64,000 nucleotides of DNA from Beaufortia kweichowensis (taxonomy: Eukaryota > Chordata > Actinopteri > Cypriniformes > Gastromyzontidae), in assembly GCA_019155185.1 (NCBI GenBank), contig CM032794.1:5495988-5559987 (forward strand). Reading direction: 5' to 3'. Every line of letters begins with the position of its first letter. Positions within the stretch are counted from its first letter, which is position 1. Under the pieces are notes generated by a model. It was not told where the DNA came from and ran no database searches. It worked only from the letters and a program-made list of their open reading frames with translations. Both the position numbers and the translations under genes were made by a program. Below are positions 48,165 to 60,275 of the stretch, piece by piece.

Positions 48165-51100
48165 AGTGCCATTTAATAAAAAGTTCATTTTTTACACTGA
48201 CATGTGCTGTCAAACCGCAATCTATTTTATTCCTTAGAGATAGCTTGGGAATGTCTACACAACACACACTAGTAATAAACAGAAGGAAGGAAAGTGTGTG
48301 TGCGTGTGAGTGCTACACCTGTAATTACTCAGTTATCAGATCTCTACTGAATTAATTACAGTGGCGTTGCAGTTTAGTGTGGGAGGTCTGTGAGCGAGGG
48401 AGGTGGTGTGTGCGCGTGTGTATTTGTGTGCGAGACCTCCTGGGCTTTGCAGGAAAGAGGCAGTAGACAGAAATGAATGGAATACATTAAGCAGTGAAGA
48501 GATCAAAGCAACGCCTCTCTCTTTACATCTCTATATCTCCATCTACTCCCCTCACCACAGTTACTGCCTGGCTTTCCCCTTATAACAATCAATCATTTTT
48601 CCGTGCTGTTATTGCTATGATTATGGATTCAAGAGAGATAAGCAGAAGAATTACAGCAGATATGGTGATACCTTTTGCAATTAGAGATATATGTTTGCAT
48701 TATGGAGAGCACCTGTATACATAATAAATAATGTACAGTAATGATATGTGTAGTACAGAAAAAATAGCCTAAGTGTGTGTGGTCTAAGTGATTCTACTCT
48801 CTTTGACCCACTGCTGTGATAAACGATTTCAACCTGACCCCAAACCTCAAGCTCACCAGCACTTCTTCCATATTTGCATGTGGGTCTGTGAATTATTAAA
48901 CAACTGAGACCAAATGATGGAGACGATAAAAATAATAATGTGGATAATGAACGTGCTAATATAACACTTATATGAAGAATATTTTAATGCTACTATTAAC
49001 AATATTTCCATACTAGGAGAAAATAAAATGTGCCGTTTCTAACTGTTACTGTACTGTATGCTCTTTGATGTACAGTATAGCTACTGCATAAATGCTAATA
49101 CATACAGCCTCTGTGTTTGCAATTTAAAAACATAAAATTATGCCTTATATGCATAATGGTTCTATTGTTTAGCACATATTTTGGGTGCATCATTACTGCA
49201 AAACAATTACTTTAAGCTGAATTTATGCATTTCACACAAACCATTCCTGGTTTAATTTTTTTAAAATCCTAAACTTATTTGCTGGTTCAAAGAAAATACT
49301 TGTAAGAAATGCAAAATGCATAGAATATCTGAAAGTGTACAACTGAGTGTGCATCAGTGTAAACGGATGGGTTTGTGCATTTTGCACGTGCTCTAGCTGC
49401 AGCTGCGTTTCGTGCCCGCAGCGAGAAAGCGGCTGATAGAATGAGAAGGTGCAGTGAAAAGGATGTGATTGAGAGAGGAATTCGATCTATTCTGATTGCA
49501 GAGAGAAAGCGGCCGCATGTGCGATTGCGACTGTGCATGTGATGGTCTCGTGCAGGCAGTGTGCAGTTCACAGTGTGTCCGAGCCATTGATCTCCCCATC
49601 AGTGTGCCCCTAATACATCACTGTCTGGAGCTCCCTCTCTTCTCCACCCCGCACATCCATCCATCACCTCTCTGTTTCTCTCTCGATGGCTCGCTCGCTC
49701 TGTCTTTCAAAACAGAGTACAGAACAATAGCCCCATCACTCAATCCAACTTTATGTCCCTCCCTTTCACGTTCCCATACCTGTCTTCTTTTGACTCTTCT
49801 ATCAGCAGGCTATGAGAAATCTATTGTCAAACACTCTTTAATTCAACCGCCCCATTTCTCCCTAGTTCCTACTGTTTATCTGATGGACAGCGCGCTCGGG
49901 GAGTCATTCTTTTATTTTGCCACCCCTTTATCTTTTTCTTTCTCTTAGCTGGACGTAATGCTATGATCTCGTGCTAAGCCAGGCGTTTTAAGCTCTTTTT
50001 AGCTGAGCTTTCTCTCATGTTCTTCCCTGCGTGCACCTCTTCCACCTCTCCGGAGCACTCAAGCCATGACTTATTCATTCACCCCAGGATTTATGTTTGG
50101 CGATGCATTTTTAACAGTGTATTTTTTTAGGTACACACATTTAACGGCTGAACTACATCTCTGTTTGCAGAACCCACCACTCCTTATGTCAGCTGTCAGG
50201 TCTGGCAGAAGAAAAAAAGGGATGAGAAAATTAAGTAAATAGATGAAGTGGAAGAAAAGGGGAAGAAATGCAAGGAAGGGATGCTTGTATACTTGAGTTA
50301 TAGAGACATGACATTTAAGGTGTAGATCATAAAAAATAAATATTCTAACATTATTTACCTGCCCTCATGCCAACCCTTATTCGTTTGTAAGATGTTACAG
50401 CATAACGTTGGAACGTTTCTTATCACACAAGTGAATGGCAATTTATAATGTAAAGCTACATTAAAGAAACATTCACAAAAGCCACAAGCAACTAACATGG
50501 GGTCAGATCAACATCATGACATTCTTAGGTGATATTCCTTTCAGTTAGCATTTCAGATAGACTGACAAATAGATGGCCATAAACAACACCAAACCAGCAA
50601 AGTGAAATAAAAATAAAATGAACAGCCTCAGAGACGATAATAAGAATGAAATAAAGCAACACCTTAAACCCTCATCATCTCACCAACACAGATCAAGGTG
50701 TTATCTTTCAATGTAAGAAAAATGTTACTATGTACTCCATGTACTTGCTGCTGTTATACTATGAAACTGATAAAATAATCACATGTTGAGGCTGAGGCGG
50801 AAACACTCGAGCACCCCAAGAGACTCTGGTACCTGTTATTACAGCAGGCTAAAGAGAGACGCATAGAGAGAAATGAAAGATAAGGAAAGATTTCAGACAG
50901 GCGAGGTGTTAGAAATAATGAGAAAACAGGTAAGAGAGAATGAGAGAGAAAGTATTGTTTCTGTTTTATTCCGAAGGGGCTCTGATCTAACTTCCTCAAC
51001 TTTTACAACACTAATGCTTTTCTGATGTGTCAAACAGCACATCCAATCACAGACATAAAAGATGAAACGATCCAGAATATCATCTTATACCAAACTAATT

Positions 51101-52883
51101 CTCGTCTTCTAACTACTGTAGGAGCCAAGATCTTTGGGCACCTCATATTTCAATCCAATTTCGATTCAGGGAATCATGTTGTGATTACAAAATAGTTCTC
51201 GAAGCGTCTCAATTTTTCAACAACATATTTTCGTGAGAATTCGCAATTTTTGCAGTGTTGCATAGTAAACACAGCCTATATCTTATCTGTACGTGATGTG
51301 TTACCTGTAGCTGATTTTTTTAAATTAACATAATCCTAAATTATAACCAAACAAAACTCAAAAAAAAAAAAAAATTCTCACTACTTTTTTTACCTAGATC
51401 AATTTATAAGCTTTAAAATCAAACCATCATGCAACGCTAAATCATTCACCCCCACCCCTCCTTCACACTGATCTCTAAAGCAAAATCATTATATGTGAAA
51501 ATAAATTAAAAATACATTTTAGTTCATTCAAAGAAAATTTATTAATCTTTTACACTTGGCTATGGTAGTTGTGCCAAAATCTCCCTTTAATAAACACTCA
51601 AACCTATTTACCCTGACTTAAAAAAATTGACTTTGTCTATTGATTTCATTAAACTTTGATTCATAAACTGCAACCTACTTTATGAATATTTGCTAACATA
51701 ATCTGTTATTCAAGAAAACCGCTTACAAATTAAATGCACTTGGAATACATAAGGGCAAATAAAACAGCCAGTGAAATAGATTTTACTTCTTTGAATAAAA
51801 CAAAATTTCTTTAAACCACTTCAAAATGTGTTTGGCTATTATTTCATCAGGCTTTATGTATATGCACAGAGTCAAACTGACACTGTTAACATCATTGCTG
51901 TACCTATGTGGTGATGTCAAATGTCATGTCATGCACAAACAGACATCTATAGAGTACATCTTGCAGTTGTCCATTAAGCTGACATTAAATTCCAGTAAAT
52001 ATGTAAAAAAATAAAATGGGTCAAAATGACCCAACAGCAACTAGCAGGAACAAATAATTTGGATCCCTGTCTGCTCAGCAAGATAAAAATATGTATAAAT
52101 AGTTTTATGCAAAGAAATGTCACAATGACCTCCAAAATTCAAGATTTTAAAGGTCTACCTCAAATTGTTAAGAGTAGAAGTGCTTTTTCCACTCTGAAAA
52201 GGTAATTAAATTGAAAGTAAAAGCATTTTCCCCTTAGAAACAATTAAATCCGGTCTTAATAGCACTGGGGTCCAAAATCCCTAGGATAAAACTTAATCCT
52301 AGTAATGATGTACAATTACTCTGTTTCAACAGGCTGATATGTTGCTTCGTTATCCACATTGGCACTGACATTACACAAAGTCAAGAGTCATCACGCATAA
52401 GCAGAAAGCTAAGTGCAGTTTCTTAGCACCGCCCAGCACAAACAGACGGATGGGCCTGATTGTCTTCCGTTATGGTCGTCTCACTAACATTAAAATGTCC
52501 ACACTGGAACAGTGCATGAAATTGGGCAGCGTGGAGTGCTGGTTGTCCTCTTTTTCAACTCCATAAGAGCTCTCACTGAAAATCGCCTTCAATCAATGCT
52601 GCTCGATGATTCATCAAAATAATGCCACTCTCAGTTGGCAAGTAAGTCTTTGTGTGTTGTTTTAGTGCAGCGATACGCTCAGATAAATGTAGCCACTTTA
52701 ATGGCCAGATTGTAAAATAACAATTTAATGTGCTTTCTGGACACAAACCGTATTCTCCTCACTGTTGCGTCAATACACCTTACCGAACGACAGCTAGACT
52801 CTCAAAACACTAAAAGTGGGTATAAAAGTAGCCAAATTAAATGGAGAAAATGTGACGTTGCTGTTATTTGATAGTAGGCATAC
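48165..52883. other. Non-coding stretch
   Basis: 4.7 kb of pc intron with a short poly(A) at 51360-51374, a small palindrome TGGGTCAAAATGACCCA near 52018 and GT-rich words near 48295-48430. No exon or element that I can name. Confidence 0.5.
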
Positions 52884-53045
52884 CTCTATGCGACCCGTGT
52901 CTGGTTGAAAACCACGGGAGGGGTCTTCTGTGGTGACCCGGCACTGAATGGCACAACCATTGATGCGGATTTTGTCCTGTTCAAGACCTAGCTCGGGAAG
53001 ACTGCGTCCTTCACATACTCGGATCTGAGAGTGAACCAAATCCAC
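52884..53045 (-). CDS. pc: Pyruvate carboxylase exon, biotin carboxylase domain
   Basis: Pyruvate carboxylase is the mitochondrial biotin enzyme that converts pyruvate plus bicarbonate and ATP to oxaloacetate. This - strand exon encodes 54 residues beginning VDLVHSQIRVCEGRSL, with core GCAIQCRVTTEDPSR and DTGRIE, collinear without gaps with about residues 342-395 of human PC (from memory), in the C-terminal half of the biotin carboxylase domain. The donor GAG|GTATGC lies just below 52884 and leaves phase 0. The 5' boundary is problematic: the homologous reading begins at GTG (53043-53045) directly against a (CT)n tract (53046-53073 on the complement) with no AG there. The only AG nearby is TCTCAG|ATC, which would start the exon at 53024 and drop VDLVHSQ in frame. 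Identity is certain; the 5' boundary is not. Confidence 0.93.
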
Positions 53046-53073
53046 AGAGAGAGAGAGAGAGAGAGAGAGAGAC
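53046..53073. repeat. (GA)n tract abutting the pc exon
   Basis: A perfect GA run on the + strand (CT on the pc sense strand) directly contiguous with the first codon homologous to PC. It occupies the position where the intron's polypyrimidine tract and AG acceptor should be; the tract is present but the AG is not. Confidence 0.95.
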
Positions 53074-55217
53074 GTTATCAGCATTACCAGATATATAAAC
53101 CCTGAAGTGGATCGTAATTCATTATACAAACTTGAAACAGCAATTTACTTTTATCTTAGACAATCATAAGCGCATAAATAATTAGCTGATCCTTCCTTTT
53201 GAAATGTTTATCCAGAAGAAAAAAGTTGCTCAATTACAACTCGCACCAATATCAAACCATCTGCTTTGATTCATTCTAATCTATTACGATACAGACATAC
53301 TCATTGTTCATGATTCAACTCATTCATGATTCATTAATGGAGTATCCAAATCAATCCTTCAGTAATTCATTCAATTAAATTCCTTTAGAGTTAATTCAGA
53401 GTCCATAAAGTTGTGCAGAATTAGATTAAATGGTAAATTAAAATAATTACACAAAGAGCATTTACCACAAATAACTAATTTGCTCACAAAACTATCTTAG
53501 GAAACATCTAGCAAATCACTTTAGGGACTTGAGAGATCTGCAGTTGAACAAAGTCGATAAGCCAGAGAGAAAAAGTGGGAAAACCAGTGAAGGAGAAAGT
53601 TTTATTTTCTATTCATAGCTAGAAATACAGCATATGGTGGTTAAGAAGTTGCTTTGACAGCTCCCTGAAGGACGTGAGGTGAGCTAATGACTTGCCAAAA
53701 ATATGTTTAAAACCAGCTAACGTTTACCATGCAGATCTTCCACTTGTACATAGTGTTGTATAAGTTTGATCGGTAAAAGCAGCAATTCCGACTGTCATAT
53801 CCAGTTTCATCAGCTGAAATTAAAGGGTGAACTATTTATATCCTGCCAGATTTTCTTATAAATGTGAATGCTTTTCTCTACTAATGCTTTTCCAGGTATG
53901 GAGCATGCATATAGAGCCTATTATTTTGCTTTCATTATTTACGTGGATGACCAGTTTGAGTATTATAAATGTATCGAAGTGGTCTATTGAAATTCACAGA
54001 GCTATTCTTATGGAAAAACTGTGTCTTATTATGGTGTGCAGTGGTGTAGGGAGGTCTGGCGTCAGGAGAAATGATAAATGAGAGCTTGTTAATGGTACAG
54101 GTAAACAAACATCCAGTGGTCTATGACAAAACTAGAAATGACAAAAAAGTACATTAGCAATGAATAGTTCATTACTGTCAGCATATATATTATGAACCCC
54201 TCCAGAAACTGCAGTGAACACCTTATAAACTGTTCAGCATAAGAATTTAGGCAACTGTGCACTTAGCCAAAGCAAGACTCTAAACTGAACCCATGCAGGC
54301 AGAATTCGGTTTACACGTTGGATTTGTGGAGCACCCAGCTAATAATCCTCAGCTTGCTCCTGGAGGTTGAGTAGAGCCCCAGAGCCCCAGCACATTAAAC
54401 CATAATGAAAGTATTATTTTTCAACATGTTTCTGCTTATAGCTTTTCCCCTTATTATCTGCGCATATCAAAAAGTGAAGGATGCGGATGAAAATACACAA
54501 ATTATTTCCACAAAAACAAACCTGAGAAATGCCTGAGAAAGAAAGAGAAATTTTGGATACATGGTATTTTTAGTAGCAGTGGCCAGAAAATACATTGCCG
54601 ATTTATTGTCAAATAAAGTATATATGTATGGTGTGTGTGTATGTGACAGGGTTACCTGCATTATGTTTGAAAATGTTGCCATAATTCAAGGAAACCTGAC
54701 CTCACCTACATTATTTATTCTACCAACATGATTATTTTCTAACTCTCGCTGTGAATTAAACAGCTTAACTCTGTACACATGCTAAACAATGCTTCAATGA
54801 AACTGTAAAAATGAAAATTGCTACAGTATGTTTAGGGGTAGAGAATAGAAAATATTATTAGTTCACTATTAGAGAAGTCAATGGAAAATCCTTGTAAAGA
54901 CATACTACATACAGTACTGTGTGTGTACTTTGCCTTTCAATGACCTTAAGAAAGACATCATTGATCATATCAATGGTGATTCCTGTTTTTGCCTCCTCTT
55001 AAATAAGCAACAAGATGAAATGAATAACTGAGTATGCAAAAGAAAAAAGCTAAGAACGTAATGAAGAAATTAAATTACGCATATTTTACAAGCCTCTGCT
55101 TGGAAGGGCACATTTGTAGGAAAGGAAATGTGAAAGCCAGAGTAAACAATCTCCCAGAGCTTAGTTTACAAGTCTGATTTTCTGTGTGTTCTTCATAACG
55201 CATGCGGTTATACATTT

Positions 55218-55257
55218 GCATTTCTCTCTCTCGCTCTCTCGCTCTCTCGCTCTCTCT
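55218..55257. repeat. (CTCTCTCG)n microsatellite
   Basis: Octamer repeats CTCTCTCG, about five units. Confidence 0.85.
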
Positions 55258-57406
55258 TCACACACAAATATCCACATATGCTATTTACCGGTTTTATGGA
55301 TTCATATAGGAAAGCTTAAATGGAGAGTAAATAAAGACTTCTCCTGCTAGATTTTTCTCATTAGCTAGCATTTAATCTCATGCGTTTCCTCCAAAGCTTC
55401 AAAAGGTCTCAACAATGTCTCTCAGTGTGCACTGATGCCAAGATACAAAGGTCTGCAATCAAAAGTATGAAGTGAAATACTTCTTCCAAAACCAAATTAA
55501 CTGAGCTATGCATATTAACTTCATATTTCTATACTCTTACTGTACATCAACAATGTATTGCAATAATTATGTTTTTATTCTTCCAAAAACAATTTAAGAA
55601 AAAACATCCAGGCCACAATTTATACCTGTATGAAACAAATGAGAACTTCATTAAGGTTCCTGAGCTATAAAAAAATAACCCCAGAAGTTTCCTAAGCAAA
55701 TCAGCATAAAAATACATTATACACCAAGGTTCATTTTTCGCATCATGAAAATGTCTAAAAAGATTTTTATGATGTATTTAAAATGCATATGTCTGTGGTC
55801 TTGGCCTCTGCTTCTTGTTGGTGCTTAATGCATCGCTAAGATTTGATTGAATCTAAATGGAACATTTATAGCGTTCTTTTAGTGAAGATTTCTGTGTCAT
55901 AACTAACCACAATCAAGACATCAACACTGTGAAAGTCCTCGCAAACCATACAGGAACAAAACCACAAGCCATCACTAATGACATCAGTCTGTCTTTTAAA
56001 AATAACACATAATCTCACCTGCACACAGAAAACACATGTCTTGTCAAGCCTTCAGGCATTATTCTATTTTCCAACAGCGTAATTATTGTCTGTCTCTGCT
56101 TTTGAGCTGTGAGACAGCGTGAGAAGTTGATAATGTGTGAGGTGTAGAATATCTAATGTCTTACACGCCAGGAAAGAGTGAAAATTGTGAAAGAGAGAGC
56201 AAGAGAGTAACAATAAAAGTAAAGAGAGGGCATGCGTGCGATATGCCATTTATATCCATCCAAGTCACATAATAGACATATAATATTATATAATAAGTAT
56301 ACATATAAGTCACATAAATAATATAATATGTAAAATATAATATAATATGTCTATTAAGATAGGAAGCAACTGGAGTGTGATGCCTCAACAGATGATGATC
56401 ATGGAAAAAAAAAAGATGTTAACAGAAATGAAAATAAAGTTCACGTCAACTAAAGATAAAGTAAAAAGATAAGGTAAAAATAATTTTGTTTTTCTGTGGT
56501 ACATGAACAGATATGTGAGTCAGATGTTAAGAGACTGACAGCCTTGATCCCAAACCACTTTCCCTGTACGCAAATATTTGTGGGTTAGTAAATGATAGTA
56601 GAGACAAAAAAATCTACTGTGATGTTTATTTTAATGGCTTTGCAACATTCAGTTATATACAATAAGCAACAGAAGGTCCCTGTACGGTCTCTCTATCCAC
56701 TAAGGGATCATTTGGCTGAAAAAGGTTGAAGACTCATTTAATAAGCAATGATCATTTATTTCATGATTCTCTCGGTATAGGTGCTGACCCTGATCACAGG
56801 TCCAGGGTCAACCTTATGCTGTTAAATTAAAGAGGTCATAAAGGACAACTGCCACCTGATCAGAGATCAGCAGGAATGTGCTGATGGTCCTTTAAAACAG
56901 AGCTGACCTTGAGATCAAAGCCACATCCTGCTCGCAACACACACACACGTTTTCTGCAATCCCTATCTAGTCGCTGAAGTGTGAATAAGTTGCACACAAA
57001 CACCCACGGCACATATTCAAAAAGCAAATCCTTGTGTTTTGCTTACGTTTACATCTGTTTTCTAATTCTTGCATTTCATCTGGGTTTTAACCTCATCCAG
57101 CTGATCGCAGAGACATTAATTACTAGCTTACCACTTTTATCTGCCACCCCACACTCATGAGTCAGAGAACACATTCAGCAGATAATAGGATAATAATGAA
57201 AAAATCTCAAGTCATAAATACAACATGAAAGAGATAATAAGGGCAGCTGAGAGAAAGAGAGACAGAACTGCACCACAGCAAAGACATTTTTGGAAAGAAT
57301 ATGCGGGGCTACAGATTACTGCGTATTAAAAAGGAAAGTGTGTAATTGTTTTGATGTTAAAATACTTTTGTTTTTCCAGTTAAATGCACGAAAAAAAGAA
57401 ACTTAC

Positions 57407-57518
57407 ACTGTGCTGTAACATTGCTTACGTCTAACATATTAACATTCCAAACACTGCTCTGTTCCAGCCGTCCAACATGTCGACCTCTGGGGGCTGGAGG
57501 GGGTCTACTGTACTTCAC
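57407..57518 (-). CDS. Weak candidate exon of unknown identity
   Basis: On the - strand an acceptor-like TGCATTCAG|GTG (exon from 57518) is followed by an open frame reading VKYSRPPPAPRGRHVGRLEQ and on to NVNMLD. There are two possible donors: GAC|GTAAGC (exon 57429-57518, exactly 90 nt, phase 0) or CAGT|GTAAGT (exon ending 57407, 112 nt). It is relatively GC-rich for its surroundings. It does not match any pc region I know at this position. It could be an alternative pc exon or chance splice-like sequence. Low confidence. Confidence 0.2.
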
Positions 57519-57539
57519 CTGAATGCAAAAAAGCACCAT

Positions 57540-59815
57540 TCTTCAATCACATTTTTTGCAAGCAAATGAATATATATTGCAATGTTTTACGATGTTTTTG
57601 CTGTCTTTGATGTCATGTAGTCACCAGAGAGCAGTTTGGGATTCTGCATGTTTTTGTGATGCAATCAGTCGATCATTTTGCAAACTAATCATTTTACAAT
57701 GACACACTCCAGATTTAACATAGACACACACAAACACAGCATCTCACATCATTGAAACCCACAATCACACTGCTTTACATTTCATGTGTATAAACACCAC
57801 AAGTGTGGAGCAGTTCGCTTTCAGACCGCAATAAAACCTTTACGACAGCTGGCAATCACAATGATTGACATTACTTTCATTGAAGTTGTCAAGTGCTGAA
57901 TAAACAATGTACTCCATTCCACCTCTCAACTGAAATGAAAAGGGGAATAAATAGGAGAAAAGCAAAGAACATACAAGGGACAGATCAATCTCAGGAGATA
58001 AATAACTGCCAGGGCACATATAATAAAGGATATTGACTTCTTGAATATTGAAATCTACAGCTTATTAGCAATTTAAAGTCATGGAGCAGATGCTGAACTC
58101 GAACTAAAACCTGCAGCTGTAATTTTACAGTAAAAAAGATTTTTACTATAGGGGATGTTTACATAACACCACTTCAACTTAAAACTGAATTGTTATGTGT
58201 TTTTGCATTTCATTTACATGACATTTTGTGGGCTGAAAATGCAAACTAAAGACAGATTCAAAGTACAAGTTTTGAAAACAATTATGGTAAAGTATAACTA
58301 TAAAAGTGGTAATTTGAAGAAAAAAACTGTGATCCAATTTACATGCAAATTACAGTTTAGTCTATAAGCATACTTGAGAATGTATATGTTCGAATGTATG
58401 TTTATTTTTAGTACATCGTTGTCGTGTAAACATACTACACTTTGCTTCTTTTAAATTAATGTAACCAGAAAAATTAAGAGACAATGAAGGGTAAAGGGTC
58501 AAATAGTAAAACATGGATCTTTATCGAAGGTAAAAAGATGTTCTCACAGTATTCTTTTCACTTTTACATTAAAGTAACCTCTGGTGTATATGTGCATTAC
58601 TGAGATAGAGTTATCAGTCCAGAATGGACAAGACCACACTTCTCTAGACAGAGTATCTCTGCCTTTTCTATTATTGATGAGGCTTTTTTCTTTGATGTCT
58701 ACTGGCCACAATAACTCATAGATTAACCGGTTGACGGAGGGTGTGCGGAAGATTGAGTGTGGGTTTACTTAGCTACGCTTTCAGGGCAAATTCGTTCTCA
58801 GCCGTCACTGACAAAACCTTCAATTAGAGACATCCTAGGACATTCTCCAATGTACAAATGGTTCATAAAGCGAAGACGAATAATTATAAAACGCAAAAAC
58901 AGTTGAAGTCAATGAGATTTGACAGGTCTTTAAAAGATGCTAATACAAAGAGAGCAATTAAAATGGAGAGGAAGTCAGAAAACATCGTTCTTCTGCAGTT
59001 TTATCAGAGCCCAGCATGCATTTCTGCAACAAAGCCCATTTCTAGGCCCTTATCGCACAGAGCTGGCCCCAGCACGAAGCTCCACCCCAAGGCTCATTAT
59101 TCCAATCATATCAAATACAAGCAGGCACCGCTCCTTACAGCTTAGGTTATCCACATTGTTTGATGATGCTCGGTGAGGCTCAGCGTGGAGCTCTGCTACG
59201 GGCCTCATGCAGTATCTCAGGTCAGAGTGAATAGTCCTGAGCGTTGAGCTGCGCTGTGAGCTATGACTGATTGAACGCAGAGGGCGCAGCCTGTTGACAT
59301 TCTCAAGAGCTGGCCTGGATTTCAACTGCCTGCAATCTGCTGTGCTGGGAAATATGATTGAAAACAAGCTCTGTGAAAAAGCTAGACGTAGGCAAAGAGT
59401 GGACAAGCTCAAGTTGTTTTAATTAAACGATTTACTCGAACTGTGGACAACAACAATCTAGCAGTCAATGCAATTTAAAACATGTCCTTTAAAACCATCC
59501 ACAAACACCCTAGCAACAACCTGGATCATTTTAGCAGCTGCATATAGGTAAAGTACCAACCATGCACGTAACAAGCAATGCGTTTGCTAGAAAATGTAAA
59601 AATCTAGACATGTACCAGCTATTTTTTTTCAGTTATTAAACAGTAAAAACTCTTTATTTCAGATTGCAAAAAACAGTGTTTTGGTCACATGACCTTCATC
59701 GGCCATTTATAATAAAACAAATGCAGAATCTCCAAATTTAAAGTACAGCATGACCAATCATTGTGTTTAATGTCTGAGTCGTGAATTTATGTCTAAAACA
59801 TAAAAAACATTTTTC
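57540..59815. other. Non-coding stretch
   Basis: AT-rich intron. The frames near 58858-59412 overlap on both strands and have no recognisable protein content. An AACACCCTAGCAACAACC word near 59505 resembles the minisatellite at 32041. Confidence 0.45.
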
Positions 59816-59819
59816 ATCT

Positions 59820-60275
59820 CTCTCCACTGGCTACCAGGTGGATGCTGGCATTTAAAACAGTCACTGACTTTCACTCCTTTATAACACCTACAACCCAACT
59901 AGAACCCTGCGCTCAGCGAATAAGCGGGGACTGGTGGTACATTCACAGAAGGGCAAAAAAAATCACTCCCATTTATTCTCCTTCACGATTCCCTGCTGGT
60001 GGAATAACCTTTCAAACTCGGTCCGGTTAACCACATCCCTCACAATTCTCAAGAAACAATTAAAAATCATATTTGCTTTTCTGCAAATACTTGACAGGAA
60101 TTTGCTAAATGTCATCTCAATTACTGTCTACTGTCTCTATTACTCTAGTACGGTCTAACATTGCTAAAGCACTTCCTGTATGATTGTTGCCTCCTTATGA
60201 TGTGTCGCTTCATTGTCTGCCAAGTATTTGTAAGTCGCTTTGGATAAAAGCCTGCTAAATGCCTAAATGTAAACT
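59820..60275 (+). mobile_element. 3' end of an L2/CR1-type LINE, decayed
   Basis: The conceptual translation has a reverse-transcriptase C-terminal signature (LHWLPVRW-like CACTGGCTACCAGGTGGATG, a P-Y-S-P-S-R-like stretch) with frameshifts. It is followed by TTGTAAGTCGCTTTGGATAA, then AAGCCTGCTAAATGCCTAAATG, the tail typical of fish L2 elements (recollection). It is 5'-truncated, as usual for LINE insertions, and not coding-competent. Confidence 0.75.

Larger units (their letters stand above)
30339..52883 (-). other. pc: pc intron, 22.5 kb
   Basis: It is delimited by two collinear pc exons (GTATGC donor upstream at 52883, CACCAG acceptor at 30339) and is therefore a true intron. It holds an AGCAACC-type minisatellite, a GTATGT microsatellite, several CT microsatellites, a long polypyrimidine tract, a 3.2-kb LTR element, a small CAGT...ACTG element and SINE pieces. 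No other gene is supported in it. Confidence 0.9.

Noticed and set aside
49496..49948. 150-codon plus-strand frame, with opposing frames at 49287-49599
   Set aside because: No recognisable domain, low-complexity Ser/Pro/Leu content, both strands open: composition effect.
53074..53106. Extension of the pc exon upstream through the CT tract to an acceptor TTCAG near 53106
   Set aside because: The frame is open, but it would insert non-conserved residues with a Ser-Leu run before VDLVHSQ in a highly conserved catalytic domain; no homology supports it.
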